In this document: positions 7,652 through 17,256 of the stretch, piece by piece
Position numbering within the stretch: the first letter of the stretch is position 1
How the letters are laid out: the number at the start of each line of letters is the position of its first letter
Source: Syntrophus sp034006265
Lineage (GTDB): Bacteria; Desulfobacterota; Syntrophia; Syntrophales; Syntrophaceae
Direction: 5' to 3'
NCBI GenBank assembly: GCA_034006265.1
Contig: JAVETB010000001.1
Location: forward strand, 43,742 to 107,741
DNA: 64,000 nt
Translations under genes and position numbers: made by a program
Notes under the pieces: generated by a model
What the model was told of the DNA's origin: nothing
Databases searched by the model: none
Seen by the model: only the letters and a program-made list of their open reading frames with translations

Positions 7652-8863
7652 TTATCCGCCCACCACGGAAGCCATCTGGAAGATCGGCAGATACATGGCG
7701 ATGATCATTCCGCCGACAACCCCCCCCAGAAACACCATCATGAAAGGTTCCAGGAGCGAGGTCATGGCACTTACCGCCACATCCACTTCATCATCATAAA
7801 AATCGGCGATTTTAGCCAGCATGGCATCCAACGCGCCGGTGTGCTCCCCTACCGCGATCATCTGAACAACCATGGGAGGAAACAGCCCCGATGCCTCAAG
7901 GGGTTCCGCGATCGTTTTCCCTTCGCTGATGCTGCGCCGCGTGTTCATCAGCGCCTCCTCGACGATCTTGTTTCCGGACGTTCTGCTCACAATGGCCAGG
8001 CCGTCGAGAATGGGAACGCCGCTGCTCATCATTGTGGAGAGGGTCCGGGTGAATTTGGCCACGGCAACCTTTTTAAGGAGCGGACCGAAGACGGGCAACT
8101 TCAGAAGCGCCCGGTCCACAAGAACATTCCCCTGATCGGTTCTGTAAAACTGCTTGAAGGCGAAGATTGCGGCAATGACCGCCGCAACCATATAAACGAA
8201 ATAGTGCTGCATGAATTCGCTGCAATTGACCAGGAACTGAGTCGGCGCGGGCAGGGCGCCGCCCATATCGGAAAACATTTTCTGGAATACGGGAATCACC
8301 TTCAGAAGCAGCAGCGTCACCACTCCGATGGAGATCACCAGAACGCTGATCGGGTACGTCATGGCTCCCTTGACCTTGCGTTTGAGCTTCATGGCTTTTT
8401 CCATATAGGTAGAAAGTCTTCCCAGGATGACATCCAGAATGCCGCCGCTTTCTCCGGCTGCAATGAGATTGACAAAGAGTTCGTCAAAAATTTGAGGGTA
8501 TTTTTTCAGCGCATCCGTCAAAGAAGCTCCACCTTCAATATCCTCCTTGATGGCCGTGATGACCTTGGCAAAGGTTTTGTTGGTTTCCTGCTGCGCCAGA
8601 AGATCCAGACATTGAATCAGAGGAAGGCCGGAGTCGATCATCGTCGAAAAGATACGGGCAAAAACGACAATCTGCTTCTCTTTGACTTTCTGTTGAAGAA
8701 ACGGCAGATATTCGAGAAGGTCTTTGGGTTTTTTCTTGATCGTTATCGACCGATATCCCTGCCTCCGAAGCAGCCTTTTCAACGCCGCTTCATCGGCAAT
8801 CTTCATTTCACCTTTCTTGACCTCACCTCTGCGGGTGATTGCTTCCCATACTAACTCCGTCAT
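7652..8863 (-). CDS. pilC: Type IV pilus inner-membrane platform protein PilC
   Basis: This 403-aa protein has the two tandem T2SSF domains of PilC/GspF. Repeat 1 (about 70-190) has FARIFSTMIDSGLPLIQCLDLL. Repeat 2 (about 270-390) has FTRTLSTMMSSGVPILDGLAIV. Each is followed by the GESGG/GEHTG motif (VNLIAAGESGGILDVI and VQMIAVGEHTGALDAM). Three hydrophobic helices lie near 170-192, 222-242 and 375-398. PilC anchors the pilus assembly ATPases at the inner membrane. No pilB or pilT is adjacent, so it is an orphan in this window. Confidence 0.93.
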   Translation of the reverse strand: MTELVWEAITRRGEVKKGEMKIADEAALKRLLRRQGYRSITIKKKPKDLLEYLPFLQQKVKEKQIVVFARIFSTMIDSGLPLIQCLDLLAQQETNKTFAKVITAIKEDIEGGASLTDALKKYPQIFDELFVNLIAAGESGGILDVILGRLSTYMEKAMKLKRKVKGAMTYPISVLVISIGVVTLLLLKVIPVFQKMFSDMGGALPAPTQFLVNCSEFMQHYFVYMVAAVIAAIFAFKQFYRTDQGNVLVDRALLKLPVFGPLLKKVAVAKFTRTLSTMMSSGVPILDGLAIVSRTSGNKIVEEALMNTRRSISEGKTIAEPLEASGLFPPMVVQMIAVGEHTGALDAMLAKIADFYDDEVDVAVSAMTSLLEPFMMVFLGGVVGGMIIAMYLPIFQMASVVGG

Positions 8864-9108
8864 GACGACAACTCCTTCTTATTCAGGACGCTCCGTGAAA
8901 AAAAACCGTGACAGCTCTTCCATAATAGCAAACGGCATCGGAAGAAATTTTATTTCAAGAAACGTTCCCCGTTGTCGTCCCTGCTTGAACCCTGTTCCAA
9001 TATGAGATCGATTCCGCGGGCGGAGCCGACGCGGTCACAGGCAAGATCGGGTTGGAAAGCCGAGAAGAGGGCCGATCAAGAGAGTGGTTTGATCAGGGAA
9101 GGAAATTG

Positions 9109-9867
9109 TTAACGCTGTCCTGCATGTTGGCGGAATTGTTTCCGCCGGATTTCATGCATGACAATCCCCGCGGAGACGGATACATTGAGCGAATCGATTT
9201 TTCCAAGCATCGGGATGGAGATGAAGAAATCGCACTTCTTCCGGATGAGGGGCCGCACCCCTTTCCCTTCAGCCCCCATGACCAGGCCTACTGCCGCCGA
9301 ATAATCCGGGGCCGATACGGATTGGGAGGCCTGCGCGTCAGCCCCGAAAATCCAGAAGCCCCGCGTTTTGAGTTCATCAAGGGCACGGGCCATATTGGAG
9401 ACACGGGCCACCGGAAGATGGCGGACAGCCCCCGCGGAGGTTTTAATAACGGTGGCTGTTATGGAAGCCGCACGATGCTCGGGAAGGATCACCCCGTTGG
9501 CGCCGAAACAGTGAGCCGTTCGGATAAGGGCCCCCAGATTGTGGGGATCTGTGATCCCGTCCAGAATGAGCACCAGATCGTACAGGCAGGACGGATGCCG
9601 ATTGGCGATCACCGCATCCAGGTCCTGGTAGTGATAAGCCCTGCATATCCCGATTACGCCCTGGTGAGAAGCCTTCCCTGTCAGTTCATCCAGGTACGAT
9701 CGCTCCCGGACCTCAACAGGCACACCCTGTTGAGCGGCCAGGATTCTAATCTCGCGGATCGCCGCTTCGCTCCGCCCCCGGGCCAACACGATTTTCTCCA
9801 CGCCCCCGCGGCCGCTGATCAGCGCCTCCTTCAAAGGATTGACGCCATAAATGACTTCCATGGGCAT
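9109..9867 (-). CDS. rlmB: 23S rRNA (guanosine-2'-O-)-methyltransferase RlmB-like (SpoU family)
   Basis: This 252-aa SPOUT methyltransferase has an N-terminal substrate-binding domain (EVIYGVNPLKEALISGRGGV). The three SpoU motifs follow: motif 1 DGITDPHNLGALIRTA, motif 2 MGAEGKGVRPL and motif 3 IPMLGKIDSLNVSVSAG. These form the trefoil knot that binds S-adenosylmethionine. RlmB modifies the 23S rRNA peptidyl-transferase loop at the position equivalent to G2251. It lies downstream of pyrF on the same strand. A second paralogue is at 43387-44172. Confidence 0.92.
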   Translation of the reverse strand: MPMEVIYGVNPLKEALISGRGGVEKIVLARGRSEAAIREIRILAAQQGVPVEVRERSYLDELTGKASHQGVIGICRAYHYQDLDAVIANRHPSCLYDLVLILDGITDPHNLGALIRTAHCFGANGVILPEHRAASITATVIKTSAGAVRHLPVARVSNMARALDELKTRGFWIFGADAQASQSVSAPDYSAAVGLVMGAEGKGVRPLIRKKCDFFISIPMLGKIDSLNVSVSAGIVMHEIRRKQFRQHAGQR

Positions 9868-9935
9868 CCCTGCGATCTTGTACGTACGTGAGGTCCATCT
9901 CGAACAAGACCCCGAATAATCCCGCCACGGGGGAA

Positions 9936-10679
9936 TTATCCTGCCGTCAGCCCCCGGGCGATCTCTCTGCAGAGTTCATCCGCAGCAGCCACGGGGTCTT
10001 CCGCCGTCTGAATCGGCCGGCCGACGACCAGGTAGTCCGAGCCCCGCCGGATGGCCTCTTCAGCGGAGAGAACGCGCTTCTGATCATCCCCGGCCACCCT
10101 GGCCGATCCGCGAATCCCCGGCGTTACGATGGCAAAGCCCTCGCCGCAGGCCTGCCGAACCGCCTCGACATCCTGCGCCGATGCGACGACCCCGGAAAGG
10201 CCGGCGTCCCGGGCCATGCGCGCCAGCCTCAGAACCAGCTCCGCCGTTGAGCAGGAGAAGCCCAAGGCCCTGAGATCGTCGTCATTCAGGCTGGTCAGGA
10301 CCGTCACCCCTAGAACGACCGGCTCGGGAAGCTCCCGCTTCCGCGCCGTCTCCCGCACGGCCTTCGCGGTCTCTGCCATCATGCTCATCCCGCCCAGCGC
10401 GTGGACATTGAACATGGGCACCCCCATCTCCACGGCGCCTTCAGCTGCTCTGGCAACCGTGTTGGGGATGTCATGGAACTTGAGATCCAGAAAAACCCGT
10501 GAGCCCGCCTTCTGGATCTCCTCAACGAGCCTGGGGCCGAAACGGGTGAAGGCCTCCTTGCCGACTTTGAACAACCCGACATGACCCGTGAGAAGCCGGA
10601 CCCAGGACATGGCCTCGTCGAATCCCCTTCCCATGTCCAGGGCAAAGATGAGCTTTTCCCGCGCCTCCTCATTCGACAT
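9936..10679 (-). CDS. pyrF: Orotidine 5'-phosphate decarboxylase
   Basis: A 247-aa TIM-barrel enzyme that converts OMP to UMP. The catalytic charge network appears in LDLKFHDIPNTVARA, and the C-terminal phosphate gripper in DYLVVGRPI. A substrate-loop segment (TPGIRGSARVAGDDQKR) is intact. I place the start at the ATG at 10679 (MSNEEAREKLIFALD), which overlaps the rpoZ end by 11 bases. Upstream in-frame codons fall inside rpoZ and do not look like pyrF. Confidence 0.95.
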   Translation of the reverse strand: MSNEEAREKLIFALDMGRGFDEAMSWVRLLTGHVGLFKVGKEAFTRFGPRLVEEIQKAGSRVFLDLKFHDIPNTVARAAEGAVEMGVPMFNVHALGGMSMMAETAKAVRETARKRELPEPVVLGVTVLTSLNDDDLRALGFSCSTAELVLRLARMARDAGLSGVVASAQDVEAVRQACGEGFAIVTPGIRGSARVAGDDQKRVLSAEEAIRRGSDYLVVGRPIQTAEDPVAAADELCREIARGLTAG

Positions 10680-10944
10680 AGTCTTCGTCACCGATAAATT
10701 CTGTCGTATCATCAACGATGAGCTTGAAATCTTCCTTGGCCCCCATGAGATATTCCGGGTGGGAAAAATGAACCTTGTTATCGGCAATTTCCCGGAGCGC
10801 AGCGACAATCTCCCGGTTGTTGCGGGTATTGGTTAATGGTTTCGAACCTTTCAAAAGCTGTTTGGATCTTTTCACCGCCAGCAGAACCAGGGCGAAGCGG
10901 TTCCCGGTAACTTGCAGAGCATCTTCAACAGTTATTCTTGCCAT
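10669..10944 (-). CDS. rpoZ: RNA polymerase omega subunit
   Basis: The product is 91 aa: MARITVEDALQVTGNRFALVLLAVKRSKQLLKG and so on, with the conserved NRF(A/E)LVLLAVKRSKQL helix of omega. Omega helps assemble the beta-prime subunit into core polymerase. It lies between gmk and pyrF in the same orientation and overlaps the pyrF start. Confidence 0.95.
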   Translation of the reverse strand: MARITVEDALQVTGNRFALVLLAVKRSKQLLKGSKPLTNTRNNREIVAALREIADNKVHFSHPEYLMGAKEDFKLIVDDTTEFIGDEDYVE

Positions 10945-10980
10945 GCTGAACAGGCCTCCCTGAAAATGATATTCCCTATG

Positions 10981-11613
10981 TTAATCCTGTTTTTCCTCAT
11001 CGAGGATGTCCTGAATCTGTTTTGTTCTTCTTTCCGTCCGGCTTTTTTCCGCCACATAAATCGCCTGAAGAGAATCGACCGCCCGATTCAGTGAATCATT
11101 AAAGATGACATAATCATACGCGGGCGCCTCTTCTATTTCCTGACGGACCTGGCTCAGGCGTTTCTTGATTTCGGCGTCCGATTCTCCCCTTTTTTGCAGC
11201 CTCGCCTTCAACTCGGCCAAAGAGGGAGGCAGAACAAAGACATAGATACCACCGGAATAATTCTTTTTCAATGTCTTTGCCCCTCTCATTTCGATATCCA
11301 GGAGCATATCCCGACCCTGATCCAAAAAGCGGTCCATCATTTTCCCGGATGTCCCGTAATAGTGACCGTAATTCTCCTCCCATTCGGCAAATTCACCCTG
11401 CTCAATCCGTTCCCGGAATTCCGCCTCGGCAATGTAGAAGTAGTCCTTTCCGTCAACTTCTCCCTGTCTGGGTTTCCTGGTGGTATAGGAAACGGAAAAT
11501 TGAACCTCGGGATGCCGTTCGAGAAATTTTCGGCGGATAGACGTCTTGCCCGCTCCGGACGGAGCGGACAGGACGAGAAAGAGCCCCCTGGATCCCCGAT
11601 CGGACTTATTCAA
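10981..11613 (-). CDS. gmk: Guanylate kinase
   Basis: This 210-aa P-loop kinase phosphorylates GMP to GDP. Walker A is SAPSGAGKTSIRRKF near residues 17-31, the GMP-binding segment is YTTRKPRQGEVDGKDYFY, and the lid contains QKRGESDAEIKKRLSQ. The start overlaps the last bases of yicC by 8 bases. The yicC-gmk-rpoZ order is typical of Proteobacteria. The small DUF370 gene often found between yicC and gmk is absent. Confidence 0.96.
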   Translation of the reverse strand: MNKSDRGSRGLFLVLSAPSGAGKTSIRRKFLERHPEVQFSVSYTTRKPRQGEVDGKDYFYIAEAEFRERIEQGEFAEWEENYGHYYGTSGKMMDRFLDQGRDMLLDIEMRGAKTLKKNYSGGIYVFVLPPSLAELKARLQKRGESDAEIKKRLSQVRQEIEEAPAYDYVIFNDSLNRAVDSLQAIYVAEKSRTERRTKQIQDILDEEKQD

Positions 11614-12490
11614 TGTTCTGCACCTGCTCCCTCAATTTCGCCAGTTCACTCTTGATCTCGATAACCTGCCGGGAGATTTGAGCGTCACTGCTCTTGGAAC
11701 CGATCGTATTGATCTCCCTGCCCATTTCCTGGATGAGAAAGTCAATTTTCCTTCCCACGGCCTCCGCGCTGTTCATCATGGCCTCAAATTGTTCAAGATG
11801 GCTGCGGAAACGGACGGTTTCTTCCGTAATATCGCTCCGCTCCGCCATGACCGCCACTTCCTGGGCCAGACGCGCCTCATCGACGACCAGCCCCTTGGTC
11901 AATTCCTGAACGCGGGCAACCAGGCGGCCGTGATATTCCTCGAGGAGCACCGGCGTTCTATTGATGATCCCGTCGAGAGATGTGCGGATATAGCCAATCC
12001 GGTCCGTGAGATCCCGGTAGAGAATGTCTCCTTCCGTCTTCCGCATGGCCTTCAGCTCCGCCAGCGCTTCATAAAAGACCGGCTCCACCTTCTCCCAGCA
12101 GGCCTGCAAATCGGGGATCGCCTCCACGGGGGTCATCACGTCCTTGAAGCGCGACAGCAGCTCCAGGGTAATCTCATCCGCAAGATTCAATTCATTTTTC
12201 ATCTCCACCAGCAGAGAAAAATAATTTTTCAGCAAGGGCAGATTGAGGGAATACCGGCTTTCACCGCCCTCTCCATTGTCGGCATCCATCTTGATGGACA
12301 CATCAATCCGGCCACGGAAAAAGTGCTCGCCGACTTTTCTTTTGATCTCCATCTCCATCGGGAGAAAAAGGTTGGGGAGGCGAAGGGACACCTCCAGGTA
12401 TCGGTGATTGAGCGACCTCATCTCAACCACGATCTTTCTCGCGTTATCAGTGGATTCCGCCCGTCCGTAACCGGTCATACTGCTGATCAT
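11606..12490 (-). CDS. yicC: YicC/YloC family endoribonuclease
   Basis: The product is 294 aa. The N-terminal signature MISSMTGYGRAE and the segment EMRSLNHRYLEVSLRLPNLF are diagnostic. The C-terminal DUF1732 region ends with NTIGSKSSDAQISRQVIEIKSELAKLREQVQN, also typical. YicC is reported as an endoribonuclease that affects sRNA turnover. It heads the yicC-gmk-rpoZ-pyrF block and follows the DUF4416 gene after about 55 bases. Confidence 0.93.
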   Translation of the reverse strand: MISSMTGYGRAESTDNARKIVVEMRSLNHRYLEVSLRLPNLFLPMEMEIKRKVGEHFFRGRIDVSIKMDADNGEGGESRYSLNLPLLKNYFSLLVEMKNELNLADEITLELLSRFKDVMTPVEAIPDLQACWEKVEPVFYEALAELKAMRKTEGDILYRDLTDRIGYIRTSLDGIINRTPVLLEEYHGRLVARVQELTKGLVVDEARLAQEVAVMAERSDITEETVRFRSHLEQFEAMMNSAEAVGRKIDFLIQEMGREINTIGSKSSDAQISRQVIEIKSELAKLREQVQNIE

Positions 12491-12545
12491 GTCTTGTTCC
12501 CCTATTCCTTAAAATTCCTTTTACGCACAGCAGGCTGCGCCTCTT

Positions 12546-13079
12546 TCAGGCCTTCCGGCTCTTCAACTGCTCGACATACCTGGCGCGGATCTTGTTGAAC
12601 ATTTCAATCGAGGTTTTTTCCGCGTAATCGGGATACGTCCAGGGAAGCGTTGAAAAGGTTTTATGACTGTACATCAGCGTCAAGTCCGCGTAAATCCCGT
12701 CCCGGAGATAAGGCCGATGGGTATACCCCTTGCCCGTAGCCAGAATCAGATGGGCCTTGGCAATGTACCCGGGATCAATATTGACCGTCCTCTTTCCGGC
12801 CACCGCAAACCGGTCCTCCAGGGAATTGGTCAGGTTCTTGATATCGGGAAGGCTTTCCGGTTGGCTGAGGCGCTCGAAGGACACAAACCGCCTCAGCAGC
12901 GAAGGCCCCATCTCCTCGGCATAGTAAGACGTATAGTCGAAGGGAAGAAGGCCGCTGATGAAGTCCGTCTCCCCGTAAGTTTCGATCACGCAGGCCAGAA
13001 TGTCGCGCAGAACGTCCCGATCCACGGCAAAGAGACTCATGATCAGCTTGACCGCTTCAGCTTCGTGAGGCCGGCTCAT
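12546..13079 (-). CDS. DUF4416 family protein
   Basis: This 177-aa protein of unknown function begins MSRPHEAEAVKLIMSLFAVD. It contains the family segments GLLPFDYTSYYAEEMG, KRTVNIDPGYIAKAHLILATGKGYTHR (split across residues about 95-121) and TFSTLPWTYPDYA. DUF4416 proteins occur next to yicC or heptose-kinase genes in related bacteria. Its start overlaps the hldE1 stop as ATGA, so the two are translationally coupled. Confidence 0.85.
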   Translation of the reverse strand: MSRPHEAEAVKLIMSLFAVDRDVLRDILACVIETYGETDFISGLLPFDYTSYYAEEMGPSLLRRFVSFERLSQPESLPDIKNLTNSLEDRFAVAGKRTVNIDPGYIAKAHLILATGKGYTHRPYLRDGIYADLTLMYSHKTFSTLPWTYPDYAEKTSIEMFNKIRARYVEQLKSRKA

Positions 13080-14074
13080 AGAACCTTTTTCAACTCCTGG
13101 CGGGTCACCGTTGCCGTTCCCACCTTGCCGACGACGATGCCCGCGGCGCAGTTGGAGATCGCCGCCGCTTCCCGGAAGCTGGCCCCCGAAGCCATGCAGA
13201 GGGCGAAAACACCGATCACCGTATCCCCCGCGCCGGTGACGTCAAACACTTCCCGGGCTTCCGTCGGGAAAAGGGTATGCAGAATCCCACCACCTTGCCC
13301 GTCTCTTTCAAAAAGGCTCATCCCTTCCTCTCCCCGCGTGATCAGCAGGGACCGGAAATTGTAGCGGGACAGCAGCTCCTTCCCGACACGGGCAAGCTTA
13401 TCCCCTGTCGGCGCATCCACTCCGACGGCCCTGCCCGCTTCATGATGATTGGGGGTTATGATGTCCACCCCCGAATACAGGGACAGGTCGGTTCGCTTAG
13501 GATCGGCGCAGACCACGATATCCGTCCCGGACACAACCTCAAGAAGGCCCGTCATCAGCTCTTTGGTGACAACCCCTTTTCCGTAATCGGAAACCACGAT
13601 GGCTCCCAGTTCTCCGCGCAGCGTCCGGGCATAGGCAAGCAGCTTTCCGATGCTCTCCGCATCCGCCGTCTGCCGGCTCTCCCGATCGAACCGGACAACC
13701 TGCTGTCCGTGGGCAATAATCCTTGTCTTCAGGGTCGTCGGGCGCCCCGTTTCGACCACCAGCCCCGCCGGATCAATGTTCCTCCCGCGGAACTCTTCCC
13801 GGATCCGCTCGGCCATGGCATCCTCACCGACGATCCCGGCGCCGTATACCCTTCCCCCCATGGAATAGATGTTATTGATGACATTGGCGCAACCACCGAG
13901 AAGAAGATGGTCCCCGGAAACATCCACAACAGGAACCGGCGCCTCGGGAGAAATCCGGGCGACCCTCCCCCGGATAAAATGATCCACCATGACATCTCCG
14001 ACAACCAGCACTCGGGCTTCGGAGAAACGTGCAACAATTTCCCGCGCTCTCTTTCTGTCCAGAACTTTTTTCAT
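13076..14074 (-). CDS. hldE1: D-glycero-beta-D-manno-heptose-7-phosphate kinase (RfaE/HldE kinase domain)
   Basis: This 332-aa PfkB-family sugar kinase has the RfaE kinase-domain hallmarks VVGDVMVDHFIRGRVARISPEAP and GGCANVINNIYSMGG. PfkB signature 2 is DVTGAGDTVIGVFAL near residues 273-287. It phosphorylates heptose 7-phosphate at C1 for ADP-heptose and LPS core synthesis. The cytidylyltransferase half found in E. coli HldE is absent, so the nucleotidyltransferase must be separate. It is the first gene of a minus-strand operon. Confidence 0.9.
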   Translation of the reverse strand: MKKVLDRKRAREIVARFSEARVLVVGDVMVDHFIRGRVARISPEAPVPVVDVSGDHLLLGGCANVINNIYSMGGRVYGAGIVGEDAMAERIREEFRGRNIDPAGLVVETGRPTTLKTRIIAHGQQVVRFDRESRQTADAESIGKLLAYARTLRGELGAIVVSDYGKGVVTKELMTGLLEVVSGTDIVVCADPKRTDLSLYSGVDIITPNHHEAGRAVGVDAPTGDKLARVGKELLSRYNFRSLLITRGEEGMSLFERDGQGGGILHTLFPTEAREVFDVTGAGDTVIGVFALCMASGASFREAAAISNCAAGIVVGKVGTATVTRQELKKVL

Positions 14075-14243
14075 ATCAGATTTATCAAATATTAGATTTT
14101 CAAGCGAATTTTATTCCTTTGAGGGCGACCGATGCTATTACCATGAGGCATGTTTGTCAAATCATTTCTTGCCTTGAAATCCTGCTCCCGGTTTTGCCGG
14201 TCTATTCCTGATTGACTTCACATGAATTATCAAGTAGAGGGAA

Positions 14244-15047
14244 ATGCTTAGAATAATAAACAGGTTTACTCTGGGAAACGCGTTCATGATCCGGTCGATT
14301 CTCCTTATTTTTGTGGGTGTGTCCATTACCGCTTTTTTTTCTTTCTGGGCTGTTGTCTTCTCCCTCCTTGGCGTGGGAGAGAACCGCATCCACAGACTGG
14401 CGCAGCTCTGGGCCAGGATGCTGCTGGCCCTTTCCTCGATACCCGTGGAAATATCCGGTCTGCGCCATGTCCTCCTGGACAGGCCCCAGATCTTTGCCGC
14501 CAATCACCAGAGCGACATCGATACCCTGGTGGCCATGGCCTGCATTCCCGTTCAGTTCCGCTGGATCGCCAAGCAGGAGCTCTTCAGCATTCCCCTCTTC
14601 GGCACCGCCATGCGCAATGCGGGATACATCCCCATTGACCGGAGGAATCATGACAGCGCCCTGAGAAGCCTGGAGGATGCCGCCCAGATCATTCGAAGGG
14701 GCCGTTCCGTCATGACCTTCCCCGAAGGGACAAGAAGCGGTGAGGGGACGATCCAGCCTTTCAAACAGGGGGTCTTTCATCTTGCGATCTCGGCCGGCGT
14801 CCCTGTTGTCCCGGTGACGATCATCGGAAGCGGGGCCATCATGCGGAAGCGCTCTCTTAAGATCAACCCGGGCGGCGTGAAGCTGATTTTCGACAAGCCG
14901 ATCGACGCGGCGAACTATTCCATTGAAACGCGCCACCAGCTCATCGACAAGGTGCGAAATACTATTGTTGAAAATTACCGGGGCGATTCATCCCCTCTCA
15001 AGCCCGGTGCAGCCACTCAACACACCGGAACAGAAAAGGGAGTTTGA
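14244..15047 (+). CDS. plsC: 1-acyl-sn-glycerol-3-phosphate acyltransferase (PlsC family)
   Basis: The product is 267 aa. An N-terminal transmembrane helix (about residues 14-40) precedes the acyltransferase domain with the HX4D motif NHQSDIDTL and FPEGTRSGEGTIQPFKQG. The third block VPVVPVTIIGSG is also present. It acylates lysophosphatidate at the inner membrane. The stop lies 1 base before the GTG start of ftsK, so the two genes are coupled. Confidence 0.9.
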   Translation: MLRIINRFTLGNAFMIRSILLIFVGVSITAFFSFWAVVFSLLGVGENRIHRLAQLWARMLLALSSIPVEISGLRHVLLDRPQIFAANHQSDIDTLVAMACIPVQFRWIAKQELFSIPLFGTAMRNAGYIPIDRRNHDSALRSLEDAAQIIRRGRSVMTFPEGTRSGEGTIQPFKQGVFHLAISAGVPVVPVTIIGSGAIMRKRSLKINPGGVKLIFDKPIDAANYSIETRHQLIDKVRNTIVENYRGDSSPLKPGAATQHTGTEKGV

Positions 15048-15048
15048 G

Positions 15049-17256
15049 GTGGGAACGAAATCTTCAAACAATCCTGCTTCCCGTTCTTCATGGAAACACG
15101 AGATTCCCGGCGTCATCAGCCTGACGGCGGCCCTCTTCCTGTTGCTGTGCCTTTTTTCCTATTCCCCGCAGGACCCCTCCATCGGCCATTACGTCCCGCC
15201 GGGAGGACCGGTCCATAACCTCATCGGCCGGTTCGGCGCTCACCTTTCCTATGCCCTTCTGTGGTTCTTCGGGATGAGCATTTTCCTCCTGCCTGCCGGA
15301 TTGCTGACCGTCTCCATTCTGTATTTTGTCCGGCCGGATTTCAGGACAGGCAAAAAAATCTTCATTGGATTTTCCGGGTTGATGCTGTCTTCCTCCGGGC
15401 TCCTTTCTCTGCTGGCTCCGGCCCTGAACCTCCACGACGTTCAGGATCAGCCCGGCGGTCTGCTGGGAAAGGCGTTGACAGGACTGATGTCTTCCTCCCT
15501 TGGCTCTGCCGGCACAGCGCTCCTGCTCCTGTTTGTCCTGACTATCTCCCTGATGATCCTGTTCCGGTTCTCCCTGCTGTCCATGGGAAGCCTCCTGAAG
15601 GCGAATCTGGCGGCGGGCGGGCCGGTCCTGATGTCCCTGTTCCGCAAGGGAAGAACCATCCTCCCGGAAAGGAAGGAAAAGACGCCCCGCATTCATACCC
15701 GGAAGCCGGCGGCCCCGCCGGTCGGGGAAAAGACCAACCCGCCGGAACCGCCCCCCCTCGTCCCCGTTGTGCGGCGTGGAGGAGGATATACGCTGCCGCC
15801 CCTCACCCTGCTGGACTACAAGGAGCGCAAGGACGCGAAGGTCAGGAAGGACGCCCTGCTGGCCAACTCCCGAACCGTTGAAAAGACCCTGGCCGATTTC
15901 GGCGTGGTAGGGAAGGTCGTGGAGGTTCAGCCCGGCCCCGTCGTCACCCTCTACGAACTGGAACCGGCGCCGGGAGTCAAGATCAACCGGATCACGACCC
16001 TTTCCGATGACCTAGCCCTGGCCCTGAAAGCGCCCAGCATCCGGATCATGGCCCCGATCCCCGGCAAGGCCGCCGTCGGCATTGAAATCCCCAACGGCAA
16101 CAGGGAAACCGTCTATCTCCGGGAGGTCCTGGACAGCGAGACGTTCCGCGAATCCCGCCTCGTTCTTCCCATCGCCCTGGGCAAGGATATCGTCGGCAAC
16201 CCCATGGTGGCGGACCTGACCCGCATGCCCCATCTCCTCATCGCCGGGACCACCGGATCGGGGAAGAGCGTTTCCCTCAATGCCATGATCTGCAGCATCC
16301 TGCTCAAAGCCGCGCCTGAAGATGTCAAGTTCCTCATGATCGATCCCAAGCGGCTGGAACTCTCTTCCTACGAGGGGATCCCTCATCTCCTCCACCCCGT
16401 GGTGGTGAGCCCCAAGAAGGCCGCCCAGGTGCTCAAGTGGGCCGTGGAGGAGATGGAGCGGCGCTATCAGATGATCGCCGCGTCGGGCGTGAAGAACATC
16501 GATTCCTACAACAAGGCCCTCGCGACAGCCGCGCCACAGCAGCCCCTGCCCGGACTGGTTCCCTCCTCCGAAGGAGTGCAGCAGAGTTCACCGCCTTCCA
16601 AGCTGCCCTATATCGTCATTATCATCGACGAGCTGGCGGACCTCATGATGGTCGCCCAGAAAAACGTGGAGGACTCCCTGACCCGGCTGGCCCAGATGGC
16701 GCGGGCGGCGGGCATCCACCTCATGCTGGCGACCCAGCGCCCCTCGGTGGATGTCATCACCGGCCTGATCAAGGCCAACTTCCCCACGCGCATCTCCTTC
16801 CAGGTTTCCTCCAAGGTGGATTCCCGCACCATCCTGGATCAGCAGGGCGCGGAAAGCCTGCTGGGCTCCGGCGATATGCTCTTCCTACCCCCGGGGACCT
16901 CTAAAATCTCGAGGATTCACGGGGCCTTCGTCTCCGACCGGGAGATCGAACGCATCACGGAATACATCAAGGAGCAGGCACAACCCACCTACGACGAATC
17001 CATTTCCCGCTACGAAGCGGACTCGGAGGCAAGGGAGGGAGAACGGGGCGACGAAGATTTTGACGAGAAATATGACGAGGCCGTGGAACTGGTGACGGAC
17101 CTGGGACAGGCCTCCATTTCCCTCGTCCAGCGCTACATGAAGATCGGCTACAACCGGGCCGCCCGCCTCATTGAACGGATGGAATCGGAGGGCATCGTCG
17201 GGCCTTCGGACGGCGCGAAACCCCGGAAAGTCCTAGTCGGAAAGCTGCCGCGATGA
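15049..17256 (+). CDS. ftsK: DNA translocase FtsK
   Basis: A 735-aa FtsK/SpoIIIE protein. Four membrane helices lie in the first ~170 residues, followed by a short basic/proline linker. The alpha-beta motor has Walker A AGTTGSGKSVSLNAM, Walker B YIVIIIDELADLMMV and LATQRPSVDVITGLIK. The C-terminal winged-helix gamma domain is YDEAVELVTDLGQASIS with GYNRAARLIERME. It translocates DNA at the division septum to help resolve chromosome dimers. I chose GTG at 15049 because it directly follows plsC and has an upstream AAAAGGGAG ribosome site. A longer frame would overlap plsC. Confidence 0.94.
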   Translation: MGTKSSNNPASRSSWKHEIPGVISLTAALFLLLCLFSYSPQDPSIGHYVPPGGPVHNLIGRFGAHLSYALLWFFGMSIFLLPAGLLTVSILYFVRPDFRTGKKIFIGFSGLMLSSSGLLSLLAPALNLHDVQDQPGGLLGKALTGLMSSSLGSAGTALLLLFVLTISLMILFRFSLLSMGSLLKANLAAGGPVLMSLFRKGRTILPERKEKTPRIHTRKPAAPPVGEKTNPPEPPPLVPVVRRGGGYTLPPLTLLDYKERKDAKVRKDALLANSRTVEKTLADFGVVGKVVEVQPGPVVTLYELEPAPGVKINRITTLSDDLALALKAPSIRIMAPIPGKAAVGIEIPNGNRETVYLREVLDSETFRESRLVLPIALGKDIVGNPMVADLTRMPHLLIAGTTGSGKSVSLNAMICSILLKAAPEDVKFLMIDPKRLELSSYEGIPHLLHPVVVSPKKAAQVLKWAVEEMERRYQMIAASGVKNIDSYNKALATAAPQQPLPGLVPSSEGVQQSSPPSKLPYIVIIIDELADLMMVAQKNVEDSLTRLAQMARAAGIHLMLATQRPSVDVITGLIKANFPTRISFQVSSKVDSRTILDQQGAESLLGSGDMLFLPPGTSKISRIHGAFVSDREIERITEYIKEQAQPTYDESISRYEADSEAREGERGDEDFDEKYDEAVELVTDLGQASISLVQRYMKIGYNRAARLIERMESEGIVGPSDGAKPRKVLVGKLPR

